The notes below the pieces were generated by a model that did no database searches, was not told the origin of the DNA, and saw only the letters and a list, made by a program, of their open reading frames with translations. A DNA stretch of 54,664 nucleotides, taken from assembly GCA_023128035.1 (NCBI GenBank), contig JAGMES010000014.1, forward strand, positions 1 through 54,664. Direction: 5' to 3'. The translations under genes were made by a program, and so were the position numbers. Positions 34,970 through 44,941 of this stretch are shown here, in pieces. This DNA is from Halanaerobiales bacterium (GTDB lineage Bacteria; Bacillota_F; Halanaerobiia; DY22613). How positions within the stretch are numbered: the first letter of the stretch is position 1; the number at the start of each line of letters is the position of its first letter.

Positions 34970-35099
34970 TTTTTGGGCTTCAACAGGGTTTTGTGAATTA
35001 TGAAGCAAGAAATGAATGAAAAGAGAAGGAGAAGAAATAAGATAACGCGAAGTAAGTTATCTATACTACTTATTTGTACAAGAAATGGAGGCAAAATTA

Positions 35100-37229
35100 T
35101 TGCTTAGACAACGTAGAAGAATCGGATATTTTCTGCTTTTAAATTTATTAATTATGGCATGTGTAATGGGTAATCAAGTAAAGGGTTATTTTTTTCAGCC
35201 ATTTACGAGGGATGTAGAGAATTTAATAATCCTTAAAATTTTGCCAGAGAAGGATTGGAATCCTAAAGAATATATCATAAATCTTCAATATGTAACTTTT
35301 GCTAAAAGACTGGTTAATGGACAGGGTGAGGGTGCTCTTTCCTTTGATTTTGCAGGGGAAAGTCCAGATGACTTTATTATTTATAAAGATGCTCTTGCTT
35401 ATGCCAGTCAGATTTTTGAAATCGAAGATACAAAGATTAAAGAGATTACCGAAGAGTTGGAAAAATCGGATTTTGATAAATTGAATGGTTATGAAATGGC
35501 TTATATTTTTAATAGTATTCTTTATGCTAAGGTTGATGGAAGTAATAATAGCATTTTATTAGAAAAATTTATGCTAGGTAATAATGAATGGATCTCATCT
35601 CGCATTATGAAAATTACAAAAGATTATATTATTTTTGAAGATGAAGGTAGATTTCAACTGGCCCAAGATGTTCGGGCTTTTTTAAAAGAAGGCGATCTGA
35701 TTAAACCAATTGGTATTGGGCAAATTGCTGTTGGGATGAAGGATTTAAAGTTATTATTCAATGTAGAAGGCAAGGTACAGACCGTTATTTTACCTGAATT
35801 TAGATATCCCGAAAAAATTAGAGTCGTGATAAGCAAGGAATTAGATAACTTGGGAAATAGCCTCTCACATGATTTTTCTGAGATTAAAATTCGAGCAGAT
35901 CAATTATATAAGTTAACGATACGTGAAAAAGGAAAATATCGAGTTTTAATGCTGGCAGAAGAAGGTGAGATTATTACTTTCACTAATCAAGGTGGGAGAA
36001 TAAAGATTACTGCTGATGACGGGAGCATTTTTGTAGATGAGAGGATATATTTACAGTCTTTTTATCCTCATGAATGTCGGTATGAGGTATTAAGTACTGT
36101 TCGTCATGATAAAAATCCAGTATATGCTGGAGAGATGGAAGTAACCTTATCTGATAACAGAGAGGATCTCCATCTAATTAACGAACTAGCTATAGAGACT
36201 TATCTGGAAAATGTAGTACCAAGCGAAATCCCTGGGAGTTGGGGCTTAGAATCTTTCAAAGTTCAGGCTATAGTTGCTCGTTCATATGCCATCTCACAGA
36301 TTGCCAATAGTAAATTTGAATATAAATCTGCAAACGTAGATGATAGTGTAACTTCTCAAGTCTATAATAATTGTAGTCCTAATAAGTTGGTGAATAAAGC
36401 AATTGCTGAAACCACTGGTATTGTTCCATTATATAATGGTAAAGTTATTGATGCGGTATTTTATTCTACTTCTGCAGGTTATTCTGCAAATAATGAAGAT
36501 GTATGGCATTCACTTAGAACTAAAGATTTCCCTGGAAATCCAATACCATACTTAAGAGCTAAATCGCAGATTATTGATTCATCAATTAACAGATTTATTG
36601 ATGAAACAAAGGCCCTTGCATTCTTTAAAGATCAAACAATAAAAAGTTTTGATGAGATTTCACCATATTACCGTTGGAAAATTGAGTTAACTCGTGAGGA
36701 ATTAGAAAATACTATCAATAAGAATCTGCCTGAAAGAGAGACGGCTGACAAAATTCTTGGTGCTAATTTTATTGAAACTTTGGAAGGACAGCCGGTTGTG
36801 TCGGGTGATTCAGAGTTTTCTATTGGCAAATTGATAGATTTAGGAGTTGTTCAGCGAGGTGAAGGTGGAAATATCATGACTTTGGAGATCGTCGGAACTA
36901 ATGGAACTTATCATATAAATAAAGAATTTAATGTTCGCTTTGTTATCCGTCCAAGCAAAGAAATGACAGGTTCAGATAGAGATCTGATTTTAGAATGTTA
37001 TGATGGTAGTATTTATAGAAATTATTCCATACTTCCAAGCGCTTTTGCTGCATTTGATATCCAGCGGACCGAACAGGGTGATATAGAAAAGGTTATCATC
37101 TATGGTGGTGGAAATGGTCATGGAGTGGGTATGAGTCAATGGGGGATGAAAGGAATGGTTGAACAGGGTTATACTTATGAGGAAATTTTAAAGCATTACT
37201 ATACTGATATAGAGTTGAGTAAATATTAA
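35100..37229 (+). CDS. SpoIID/LytB-domain protein (paralogue 2)
   Basis: About 709 residues; TTG 35100 lies eight bases after GGAGG, while ATG 35085 overlaps that site. It matches paralogue 1 (23627-25786) along its whole length: hydrophobic N-terminus, VLPEKDWNP-type segment, and a SpoIID domain with LENVVPSEIPGSWGLES, FYSTSAGYSANNEDVWHSL and a terminal GGGNGHGVGMSQWG. By eye the C-terminal halves are much more alike than the N-terminal ones, so this is an old duplication. It lies 17 bases before a class B PBP gene, which suggests a joint role in remodelling peptidoglycan, perhaps at engulfment or in spore germination. Confidence 0.88.
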   Translation: MLRQRRRIGYFLLLNLLIMACVMGNQVKGYFFQPFTRDVENLIILKILPEKDWNPKEYIINLQYVTFAKRLVNGQGEGALSFDFAGESPDDFIIYKDALAYASQIFEIEDTKIKEITEELEKSDFDKLNGYEMAYIFNSILYAKVDGSNNSILLEKFMLGNNEWISSRIMKITKDYIIFEDEGRFQLAQDVRAFLKEGDLIKPIGIGQIAVGMKDLKLLFNVEGKVQTVILPEFRYPEKIRVVISKELDNLGNSLSHDFSEIKIRADQLYKLTIREKGKYRVLMLAEEGEIITFTNQGGRIKITADDGSIFVDERIYLQSFYPHECRYEVLSTVRHDKNPVYAGEMEVTLSDNREDLHLINELAIETYLENVVPSEIPGSWGLESFKVQAIVARSYAISQIANSKFEYKSANVDDSVTSQVYNNCSPNKLVNKAIAETTGIVPLYNGKVIDAVFYSTSAGYSANNEDVWHSLRTKDFPGNPIPYLRAKSQIIDSSINRFIDETKALAFFKDQTIKSFDEISPYYRWKIELTREELENTINKNLPERETADKILGANFIETLEGQPVVSGDSEFSIGKLIDLGVVQRGEGGNIMTLEIVGTNGTYHINKEFNVRFVIRPSKEMTGSDRDLILECYDGSIYRNYSILPSAFAAFDIQRTEQGDIEKVIIYGGGNGHGVGMSQWGMKGMVEQGYTYEEILKHYYTDIELSKY

Positions 37230-37246
37230 ATTGGTGGTGAGTATTT

Positions 37247-39298
37247 ATGAAGAAAAAATTCTTTTTATGTTTATTGGTTTTTCTTTTAATGTTTTTTGTT
37301 AGTGGTTGTGGGCTTCCAGAACCAGATGAGGCAGCTCAATTGTTTTTATCGAGATTGATTAATGAGCAATATGAAGAGATGTATCAAATGTTGACTAATG
37401 AAATTAAAGCAGAGATGACATCAGGAAGTTTTGCTTCATACTATCGAAACTTTTATGATAAGCTAGGGAAAACCAGGTTGACTCTTGAAATGGTAAAACC
37501 TAATGATGAAAAATGGGATATACAAGATAATCGAGTAAGGATCCCTATTGAAGGCATGATGTTGACTTGGAGAGTTGGAGATTTGAGCATGAATCAGACT
37601 CTAAAAATGATTTATGAAGAGAAAGAATGGCGGATTGATTGGCAGCCTAGAAATATTTTCCCTCAACTTACTAACTTGAATCATCAGCTAGAAATAACTC
37701 GTACTACTGCACAGCGAGGTGGAATTTATGATCGGTTAGGATATGAGTTGGCTGGATTAGGTAAGATTTATCAAATTGGTATGGTTCCAGGCAAGATGGA
37801 GAATTGGGATGCATCTATCAATACTCTTTCTGAACTTTTAGATCTTTCTCCAGCAAAGATTGAAAAAACATTACAGCAAAAGTGGGTCCGTCTAGATCTT
37901 TTTGTGCCGTTACGTTCTATTACTAACGAAGAGTGGTTATCTAAAAGGGATGATCTATTAGAGATTCCTGGTCTTTTGGCAAGTAGTTCGGAAAGTAGGG
38001 TATACTATAGTCCGTATAGTTTAGCACAAACAATCGGTTATTTAGGAGAAATTAATCAGAATGAGTTAAAGGATTGGGAGAAGGAAGGATATGAGGTTGG
38101 TGACTGGGTCGGAAGAGCTGGTCTTGAGGAAAAGTTTGAAAAGACGTTGGCAGGTAAGCCAGGATATATGATACGAATTGTTGATGAAAATGGTAAAGAA
38201 CAGTTAATGATTAAATTTACTAGAAGTATGAATGGGAATGATCTATTTTTAACCATTGATAAAACTTTACAGCAAATTGCTGAATCAGCTATGGCTGAGC
38301 GAAGGGGAGTAGTTATCGCGATGGCCCCACAGACAGGGGAGGTTCTTACCCTAGCTAGTTTTCCGGGATATGATGGTAACGAGTTTCTCTTTGGAAGATC
38401 ATCTACTCGTTTAAAAGAAATCCTGAACGATCCTTTTAGTCCTCTGTTAAATCGAACAATTCAGGGAAAATATATACCAGGTTCTACTTTTAAACCTTTA
38501 ACAGTTCTAGCGGCATTGGAGTTGGTATCTGAATATGATTTTTCTAAAAAGGTGGAAATTCCAGAAGATACCTGGCGCGCTGAATCAGGTTGGGGAAGTT
38601 ATCGAGTGAAACGAGTTTCTAGACCCGTTGGGCCAGTTGATTTATATGGAGCAATGAAATGGTCAGATAATATTTATTTTGCTCAATTAGCCTATCAAAT
38701 AGGAAGTGAACATCTTTTCACCATCTCAGAAAGGGTTGGTTTCGAAGAACAGATTCCATTCGCCTTAGATGTGGCTACATCATCTCTTTCATCTTCAAGA
38801 CCTATTGCAAATTCAATTCTTTTGGCTGACTCAGGTTACGGTCAAGGACAGATTTTGATGACTCCATTACATATAGCAATGATTTACTCAGCGATTGCAA
38901 CAGACGGCAAAATACGCCAACCTGTTATATTGTCTAATGAAGAACAAGGTAGTGTTTGGAAAGATGCTATCGGAACAATTGAAAATATTGATTTACTTCA
39001 AGATGTATTGAAAGTAACTGTTCAAGATGAAGAAGCGTTTGCTCACAAGGCGAATATTCCTCAATTAGATATGGCTGGAAAAACAGGAACTGCTCAAATT
39101 GAAAATGGTAAGGAGATGGGCTGGTTTGTATGTTATCATCCAGTTCAGGATCCTGAGTTCCTTTTATTAGTAGGAATTGAGGATGCTAAACATGGAAGTA
39201 AGGAGGCTATCGAGGTTGCTCGAGAAATTTTATTAGAATATTATCAAATAAATATTGATAAAAAGCAGGAATCAGCAACTAAAGAGGAAAATATATAA
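37247..39298 (+). CDS. Class B penicillin-binding protein, MecA/PBP3-type lipoprotein transpeptidase
   Basis: 683 residues. A lipobox-like VSGCGLPEP ends the signal sequence. Residues about 30-145 resemble the NTF2-like MecA_N domain, followed by a PBP dimerisation region and the transpeptidase: Ser413 in PGSTFKPLT, Ser473-Asp-Asn in KWSDNIYF and Lys612-Thr-Gly in GKTGTAQIE. The MecA/PBP3 group often has low beta-lactam affinity, but intrinsic resistance here is only inference. Directly downstream of SpoIID paralogue 2. Confidence 0.9.
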   Translation: MKKKFFLCLLVFLLMFFVSGCGLPEPDEAAQLFLSRLINEQYEEMYQMLTNEIKAEMTSGSFASYYRNFYDKLGKTRLTLEMVKPNDEKWDIQDNRVRIPIEGMMLTWRVGDLSMNQTLKMIYEEKEWRIDWQPRNIFPQLTNLNHQLEITRTTAQRGGIYDRLGYELAGLGKIYQIGMVPGKMENWDASINTLSELLDLSPAKIEKTLQQKWVRLDLFVPLRSITNEEWLSKRDDLLEIPGLLASSSESRVYYSPYSLAQTIGYLGEINQNELKDWEKEGYEVGDWVGRAGLEEKFEKTLAGKPGYMIRIVDENGKEQLMIKFTRSMNGNDLFLTIDKTLQQIAESAMAERRGVVIAMAPQTGEVLTLASFPGYDGNEFLFGRSSTRLKEILNDPFSPLLNRTIQGKYIPGSTFKPLTVLAALELVSEYDFSKKVEIPEDTWRAESGWGSYRVKRVSRPVGPVDLYGAMKWSDNIYFAQLAYQIGSEHLFTISERVGFEEQIPFALDVATSSLSSSRPIANSILLADSGYGQGQILMTPLHIAMIYSAIATDGKIRQPVILSNEEQGSVWKDAIGTIENIDLLQDVLKVTVQDEEAFAHKANIPQLDMAGKTGTAQIENGKEMGWFVCYHPVQDPEFLLLVGIEDAKHGSKEAIEVAREILLEYYQINIDKKQESATKEENI

Positions 39299-39333
39299 TA
39301 CTAGTATATTACATTATTAAAGGAGAGATAAAC

Positions 39334-39717
39334 ATGAGTGAAAAAATCAAAGTCAACACAGCTAAAGCCCCAGCAGCGATTGGACCATATTCTCAGGCCA
39401 TCAAAATTGGTAGTATGGTATTTACTAGTGGCCAGATTCCTTTTACTGCAGAAGGAAAATTGGTAAGTGAAGATGTACAAGAGCAAGCTCGCCAATCTTT
39501 AGAGAATTTAAAGAGTATTCTGGAAGAGGCTGGTGCAAATCTGTCTCAAGTAATAAAATGTACAGTATTTATTAAAGATATGAATGATTTTCCTAAAATC
39601 AATGAAGTTTACGCGGAGTTCTTTCAAGAGCCATATCCTGCGCGTTCTTGCGTAGAAGTTGCACGTCTTCCTAAAGATGTATTAGTAGAGATTGAGGCTA
39701 TTGCAGTAGTTGAATAA
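39334..39717 (+). CDS. ridA: RidA family enamine/imine deaminase
   Basis: 127 residues, ATG behind [29 protein letters not shown] is the family signature and [21 protein letters not shown] holds the conserved Arg that binds the imine carboxylate. RidA hydrolyses reactive 2-aminoacrylate-type intermediates made by PLP enzymes. It is full length for the family and is closed by a terminator. Confidence 0.95.
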   Translation: MSEKIKVNTAKAPAAIGPYSQAIKIGSMVFTSGQIPFTAEGKLVSEDVQEQARQSLENLKSILEEAGANLSQVIKCTVFIKDMNDFPKINEVYAEFFQEPYPARSCVEVARLPKDVLVEIEAIAVVE

Positions 39718-39729
39718 AACATAACCAGA

Positions 39730-39762
39730 AAAGAGCATGGATTAATTCTATGCTCTTTTTAT
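39730..39762 (+). terminator. Rho-independent terminator after ridA
   Basis: AAAGAGCAT pairs with ATGCTCTTT around a 13-base loop, followed by TT-A-TTTTTTT. Confidence 0.9.
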
Positions 39763-39880
39763 TTTTTTAAAAAAATAATTCGTATTACGAAGGTTATTCG
39801 GAGATGTATAGCGAATTTATAATATGAATAAATTTAGGTAGCAGGAAAAACATATTTGGAAGATTAAGGAGGTAAAACTG

Positions 39881-41242
39881 ATGAAGGAACGTTTAAGGGC
39901 AGCTTTTACCAAAGAAGGGTATCAAGATATCCGGTATGAAAATTTACAGATTATAGGGATCGATTATCAGGGCCAGCAATTGAAAGACATCTCAGTAAGC
40001 AAGAAAAGTGGAGGTCATGCTCGTGGCTTTTACAACGGTGGTTGGGGTCATTTCTCCTTTACAGATATCAATGAGATAGAACAAGGTATCCATACCGCTA
40101 TTGAACAGGCTAAACTGGTGAGCCAGTATAAGAATGAGGTTAATGAATTGGCATCTGCACCAGTTGTAGAAGATCAAGTTAGAGTAAATCCTAAGCTTGA
40201 CCCACGAAAGGTAGCTTTAGAGAAAAAGCAAGAATTGTTGAATAAGTATAACCAATTAGCACTGGGTGTAGAAGGAATTACTATGACTCAAGCAAAATAT
40301 TATGAGCAATATAGTCACAAATATTTTGCTAATAATCAAGGTACTTACATAGATCAAGAAGAGCTAATTTGTGGGCTTAGAATAACTTTTTTTGCAAAGC
40401 GTGATCGCCTAACTCAAAAGACAAATATCTCCTTCGGTGGTTCAAATGATTTTAGCTTATTATTAGATAAAGAAGAAGAGATTCTTGAAGCGGCACAAAG
40501 AACACTAGCTTTATTAGATGCTGAATCTGTTAAAGCCGGAAATTATACTGTAATCATGGATCAATCAGCAGCAGGTGTTTTTATCCATGAAGCCTTTGGT
40601 CATTTAAGTGAAGCAGACGGTATCGCTGATAGTGATGCTTTACGTGAAACAATGAAATTAGGACGCGTTTTTGGTAAGCCTTTATTAAATGTTATAGATG
40701 ATGGTAATTTACCAGGCCATCCAGGTTCTATAGCTTATGATGATGATGGAGTTAGAGCGGCTAAGACAAATCTTATTAAAGAGGGAGTTTTAACAGGTCG
40801 CCTTCATTCAAGGGAAACTGCTGGAAAAATGGCTGAACCATTATCTGGTAACAGTCGGGCAAAGGATTTTTCATTTGCGCCTGTAGTTCGAATGTCAAAT
40901 ATTTATATTGATAATAGGGAGTCTACTTTTGAAGAGTTAATTAGTTCGACAGAAGATGGACTGTATTTAATTGGGGCAGCAGGTGGTCAAACTTCGGGTG
41001 ATACTTTTACCTTAGGAGTTCAATATGGTTATCGGATTCGTAATGGTAAAATAGCCGAAATGGTTCGCGATATTGTGGTAAACTGTAATCTCTTCGAAAC
41101 CATGGCGAATATAAGTGGAGTCGCAAATGACTTAAAGTTTTCGAGAATTGGTGGATGTGGTAAAGCTGGACAGATTTTAATCACTTCAGGTAAAGGTGCA
41201 CCACATATTAAAATTGATAACATTACCATAGGAGGTCAGTAA
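39881..41242 (+). CDS. tldD: TldD-family metalloprotease
   Basis: 453 residues, ATG after AGGAGGTAAAACTG. The metal motif HEAFGHLSEAD (His236, HExxxH) and the C-terminal GAAGGQTSGDTFTLGVQYGY region are typical of TldD, the catalytic partner in the TldD/TldE peptidase that unfolds and cuts peptides such as microcin precursors. tldE follows three bases after its stop, so the heterodimer is encoded in one operon. Confidence 0.93.
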   Translation: MKERLRAAFTKEGYQDIRYENLQIIGIDYQGQQLKDISVSKKSGGHARGFYNGGWGHFSFTDINEIEQGIHTAIEQAKLVSQYKNEVNELASAPVVEDQVRVNPKLDPRKVALEKKQELLNKYNQLALGVEGITMTQAKYYEQYSHKYFANNQGTYIDQEELICGLRITFFAKRDRLTQKTNISFGGSNDFSLLLDKEEEILEAAQRTLALLDAESVKAGNYTVIMDQSAAGVFIHEAFGHLSEADGIADSDALRETMKLGRVFGKPLLNVIDDGNLPGHPGSIAYDDDGVRAAKTNLIKEGVLTGRLHSRETAGKMAEPLSGNSRAKDFSFAPVVRMSNIYIDNRESTFEELISSTEDGLYLIGAAGGQTSGDTFTLGVQYGYRIRNGKIAEMVRDIVVNCNLFETMANISGVANDLKFSRIGGCGKAGQILITSGKGAPHIKIDNITIGGQ

Positions 41243-41245
41243 GCT

Positions 41246-42571
41246 ATGGAGAGATTATTACAAGAAGCGTTAAAATTTGTTCAACAAGCAGAGATTTACT
41301 GGATAGAAGAGGAGAGTTTGCCAATTCAATTTGCTAATAATCAAATTACTAGGATTAACGGAAAGAAAATTCAGGGTATTAGTTTGAGAGTTATCGACAA
41401 TGAAGGCCGCTTAGGAATGGCGACATCTAACAACCTCGATATAGAGGACTTAATTGAGCGAGCAGTCCTTTCAGCAAAATTTGGTGACAAGACCCAGATT
41501 AAGTTTCCTAATAAAAAAAGCTCAGATGTCCAATGCTATGATCAAATTTTAGCTGATTTAACTGCCAAAGATATGGTTGAGCAGGGCCAGAATATGTTAG
41601 ATACAATATTAAAAATAGATCCATCTATTAAATGTGATCTATTTTTAGGCAAAGAAATTCAACGGGTGAGAATCCTTAATTCTGCTGGTTTAGATGTTAA
41701 TTATACAAAGACCAACTTCTCTATTGGTATAAGTAGTCGTTCAGAGAATGGTTTTTTTGAGTTTAGTGATTGGGATACTTATAGTAAACACTTTGTCTTC
41801 GATCAGAAGAGATTAGAGAATTTTGTTAATTGTCATCAACTTTCTAAAAACCGACTTAAAGTTAAGACTGGGAAGATGGATGTTATCTTTAATTCAAGGG
41901 CTATGTGGCCGCTTTTATATAGAGCCTTTGCAGGTGTTGATGGTTCTGCGATAAATAAAGGAATTTCTCCACTTAATGATCGCTTAGGAGAAGAAATTTT
42001 CAGTCCTTTGATTACTATGGTGGATGATCCTACTTATCCATATGGATTTGCTTCTGCTCCATATGATGATGAGGGAAGTGTAGCAAAAAAAGTTCCAGTA
42101 ATCGAAAAAGGTGTTTTGCGAAATTATCTCTTTAACCTCGAATCAGGCCTTGAATATGGTACTGAAAGCACAGGTAATGGATATAAAAAGCAACTTTTTG
42201 AAAAAGGAATTGATCAGCAACCAGCAACATATGCTTCAAATTTTGTGCTTTTGCCAGGTGAAAATACCTTTGAAGAGATGGTTAAAAGTATGAAACGAGG
42301 GATAATTGTTGAATCTGTTATGGGTGGTCATACAGGTAATATTCAAGCTGGAGAATTTGGCTTAAATATTGGTAGTGGGTTTTTAGTTGAAGATGGTGAG
42401 ATTAAAGGAAAAGTTGTAGATGTTATGGTTTCAGGTAATATCTATGAGCTTTTTAAGCAAGTTACTATGGTTGGTCAAGAACTTCATGCTACGAGAGCAG
42501 TTTTTTACGGTCTGGGATATACACCAGCTATTTTGGTTCCAGATCTTGTAGTTGTAAGTAGTGAAGACTAA
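41246..42571 (+). CDS. pmbA: TldE/PmbA-type partner subunit
   Basis: 441 residues, ATG just after AGGAGGTCAGTAAGCT. It shares the U62 fold with TldD but lacks the HExxxH metal motif; FAGVDGSAINKG, FASAPYDDEGSVAKK and ESVMGGHTGNIQAGEFGLN are the corresponding TldE segments. It forms the substrate tunnel with TldD. The hairpin at 42602-42658 ends the operon. Confidence 0.92.
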   Translation: MERLLQEALKFVQQAEIYWIEEESLPIQFANNQITRINGKKIQGISLRVIDNEGRLGMATSNNLDIEDLIERAVLSAKFGDKTQIKFPNKKSSDVQCYDQILADLTAKDMVEQGQNMLDTILKIDPSIKCDLFLGKEIQRVRILNSAGLDVNYTKTNFSIGISSRSENGFFEFSDWDTYSKHFVFDQKRLENFVNCHQLSKNRLKVKTGKMDVIFNSRAMWPLLYRAFAGVDGSAINKGISPLNDRLGEEIFSPLITMVDDPTYPYGFASAPYDDEGSVAKKVPVIEKGVLRNYLFNLESGLEYGTESTGNGYKKQLFEKGIDQQPATYASNFVLLPGENTFEEMVKSMKRGIIVESVMGGHTGNIQAGEFGLNIGSGFLVEDGEIKGKVVDVMVSGNIYELFKQVTMVGQELHATRAVFYGLGYTPAILVPDLVVVSSED

Positions 42572-42601
42572 TCATTATTAGATCATTTTATAAATAAAAG
42601 G

Positions 42602-42658
42602 ATGGCGAAAAATGTCACAAGGAAGTATCTCTGTTGTGACCTCTTTTCGCCATTTTTT
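42602..42658 (+). terminator. Long hairpin terminator between convergent tldE and the reverse gene
   Basis: ATGGCGAAAA pairs with TTTTCGCCAT and an inner GTCACAA pairs with TTGTGAC, followed by six T. The convergent reverse-strand gene ends right at its edge, so it may end both transcripts. Confidence 0.88.
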
Positions 42659-43191
42659 CATGGTAGATGCTTTAAATATTCTTCAGGATTGATAGAAAAT
42701 TTCTCAATATATCTATGTAAATCAACAGTGAATTTCTGAATAAGTATTTCGTTTTTTTCATTTAGGCTCCAGTAATTGTCCATGGCTTTTTCTTTTTCTT
42801 CTATCGTTAGAGAGTCATTTTTTATTTGGTTTAGAAGTTGATTTCGATTGAGTAATACTAGATGGGTGTTATTATTTAATTCTATGAGTTCTTTTTGCAG
42901 ACGTGTGATATAGCGAGATTTGAAAGAAATATTTTTAATATGTAATTGAGAGTTTTCAGAGAGGCTGATAAGCTTAGAATTAAGTTCCAGCTCTTTATCA
43001 TAATCACCTTGTATTCCTGCCTGATCTGCTTCAAAGCTTAATTCTTGAATCAATTCTAATTCACTAAAACACTGATCGACTGAAGATAAATATGTAATCA
43101 ATTCTTTTTTGCGGAGTTCTTGATAGTTAATAAAAAAAACAACCAGTATAAGAAAGATGATTAGCGGAAACCAAGATTTTAATATTTTCAA
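42658..43191 (-). CDS. Unknown single-pass membrane protein with coiled-coil ectodomain
   Basis: 177 residues from a reverse-strand TTG at 43191, with GGAGGAGTTA just upstream; the 43209 ATG overlaps that site. One membrane segment (WFPLIIFLILVVFFINY, about 7-23) is followed by about 150 residues of charged heptad-like helix. No domain recognised. It resembles the topology of methyl-accepting or four-helix sensor ectodomains without a signalling partner. Opposite in orientation to all its neighbours. Confidence 0.68.
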   Translation of the reverse strand: MKILKSWFPLIIFLILVVFFINYQELRKKELITYLSSVDQCFSELELIQELSFEADQAGIQGDYDKELELNSKLISLSENSQLHIKNISFKSRYITRLQKELIELNNNTHLVLLNRNQLLNQIKNDSLTIEEKEKAMDNYWSLNEKNEILIQKFTVDLHRYIEKFSINPEEYLKHLP

Positions 43192-43357
43192 AATAACTCC
43201 TCCTTTCATTTTTTATTATAACATGTATTAAAAAAAAAGAGAATAGAAAGGAAGTAAATGAAAAAACGCGAATATTATAAGTGGTTTTGCTAGTTCTTCA
43301 AAGATTGGGACAAACTAATTTAAGATGTACATAAAACATTCAGAAAGGATGTCTCTA

Positions 43358-44209
43358 ATGTGGAGAAAGCTCAAAACCTATACTGAATTGATTAAATTTG
43401 AGCATACTTTATTTTCGCTTCCTTTTGCATTTGTAGGAGGAATACTTGCTGCTCGTGGTTTACCTTCTTTTAGAGAATGTTTTTTTATTACACTAGCAGT
43501 TGTGGGGGCAAGAAGTGCTGCCATGGCCTTGAATCGTCTGGCAGATCGAGATATTGATGCAAAAAACCCACGTACATGTAATCGAGCTTTACCCCAAAAA
43601 CGAATTTCGGTTAGAGAAGTATTAATTTGGATTACAGGTTCTCTTGGACTGGTTATATTTGCGAGTTGGCAGTTGAATCCAATCTGTTTAAAGTTATTAC
43701 CGATTGCAGTTCTGGTGATTTTCTTTTATTCATACACCAAACGTTTCACATGGTGTTCTCATTTATTTCTAGGGTTATCATTGGGATTGGCTCCCGTAGG
43801 GAGTTGGATCGCTATAAGAGGGAGTTTTGGTCTGGAACCTTTTTTAATCGGACTGGGTGTTGTTTTTTGGACAGCAGGATTTGATATTATCTACTCAACT
43901 TTAGATCTAGAATATGATTTACAAGAAGGATTGTATTCAATTCCGGCTCGTTTTGGACTTGAAAGAGCATTTCAATTAAGTTTAATTATGCATATGATTG
44001 CACTAGGATTATTTTCTAGCTTAAAGTTTGCTGCTGGTTTAGGAAAATATTATCTAGTAGCACTTTGGGTTGTGGGTATTTTGCTCCTTTTAGAGAATTG
44101 GATGGTTTCACCTAAAAACCTTAATAGAGTCAATCTTGCTTTTTTTCATATTAATAGTATGGTGAGTATCACAATTTTGATTTTTACTCTATTAGAGTTA
44201 GGTTTATAG
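43358..44209 (+). CDS. ubiA: UbiA-family polyprenyltransferase (MqnP/UbiA-like)
   Basis: 283 residues from ATG 43358, nine bases after AAAGG; ATG 43349 is too close to the site. About eight membrane helices. The two Asp-rich motifs are NRLADRDIDAKNPRT and DLEYDLQEG, which bind prenyl diphosphate through Mg. It joins a polyprenyl chain to an aromatic acid in quinone synthesis. The UbiX gene 27 bases on suggests a menaquinone (futalosine-type MqnP) or related pathway, although no UbiD-type decarboxylase is present in the window. Confidence 0.9.
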   Translation: MWRKLKTYTELIKFEHTLFSLPFAFVGGILAARGLPSFRECFFITLAVVGARSAAMALNRLADRDIDAKNPRTCNRALPQKRISVREVLIWITGSLGLVIFASWQLNPICLKLLPIAVLVIFFYSYTKRFTWCSHLFLGLSLGLAPVGSWIAIRGSFGLEPFLIGLGVVFWTAGFDIIYSTLDLEYDLQEGLYSIPARFGLERAFQLSLIMHMIALGLFSSLKFAAGLGKYYLVALWVVGILLLLENWMVSPKNLNRVNLAFFHINSMVSITILIFTLLELGL

Positions 44210-44236
44210 TATTGGTTTGAGTTAGGGGGTGATCTG

Positions 44237-44866
44237 ATGAAACGATTTATTGTTGGTATTACAGGAGCTACAGGTTCAATATATGGAATGAAATTGGTAG
44301 AAGAACTTATCAAAATGGATTATCAAGTTTATCTGACTATTACAAAAGCAGGGATTGAAGTAATCACTGAAGAGTTAAAATTACCAATTATGAATAGTGA
44401 TGATGAAAAAATATATGGTGAATTACTAAGTTACTTGAGCAAAGATCTTCAAATGAGAGAAATAGAGCTAAAGAAACGATTGTGTTATATACCAATTAAT
44501 CGAGTGGGTGCTTCTATTGCAAGTGGTTCATTTTTGACAGAAGGAATGGCTGTGCTTCCTTGTTCAATGTCTACACTATCAGGAATAGCTCACGGTCGTT
44601 CGATGAATTTACTGGAGAGAACTGCTGATGTGATGTTGAAGGAAGGTAGACCACTCCTTATTTCTCCTCGTGAGATGCCTTTAAATACGATACATCTAGA
44701 AAATATGCTAAAATTAAGTAAATTAGGAGTGATGATTGTTCCCCCGATGCCTGGTTTTTATTATCATCCTGAAACCATTGATGATATGGTGAATTTTGTC
44801 GTGGGAAAGATTTTAGATCGTTTGAGGATACCACATGAATTATTTCAACGATGGGGGGAGAAATAA
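44237..44866 (+). CDS. ubiX: UbiX-type flavin prenyltransferase
   Basis: 209 residues, ATG after TTAGGGGGTGATCTG. VGITGATGSIYGMKLVEEL is the FMN-binding start, and VLPCSMSTLSGIAHGRSMNLLERTADV plus RPLLISPREMPLN are UbiX/Pad1 signatures. The enzyme makes prenylated FMN, the cofactor of UbiD decarboxylases. With the UbiA gene it forms a two-gene unit. Confidence 0.94.
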   Translation: MKRFIVGITGATGSIYGMKLVEELIKMDYQVYLTITKAGIEVITEELKLPIMNSDDEKIYGELLSYLSKDLQMREIELKKRLCYIPINRVGASIASGSFLTEGMAVLPCSMSTLSGIAHGRSMNLLERTADVMLKEGRPLLISPREMPLNTIHLENMLKLSKLGVMIVPPMPGFYYHPETIDDMVNFVVGKILDRLRIPHELFQRWGEK

Positions 44867-44926
44867 TTAAGAGTTAAGAATTAAGGTTTTATAATTCTCA
44901 ATTCTCAACTCTTAATTCTTAATTAA
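44865..44926 (+). repeat. Imperfect inverted repeat of AATTAAGAATTAAG-type units
   Basis: Two 21-base arms (AATTAAGAGTTAAGAATTAAG and the complement of AATTAAGAATTAAGAGTTGAG) surround a further AATTCTCAATTCTCAA segment. The arms differ at three positions. It may form a terminator-like stem, but its low-complexity TTAAGAATT units look like those of small dispersed elements found in many genomes. Confidence 0.7.
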
Positions 44927-44941
44927 AAAAAGGGGGAGTAG

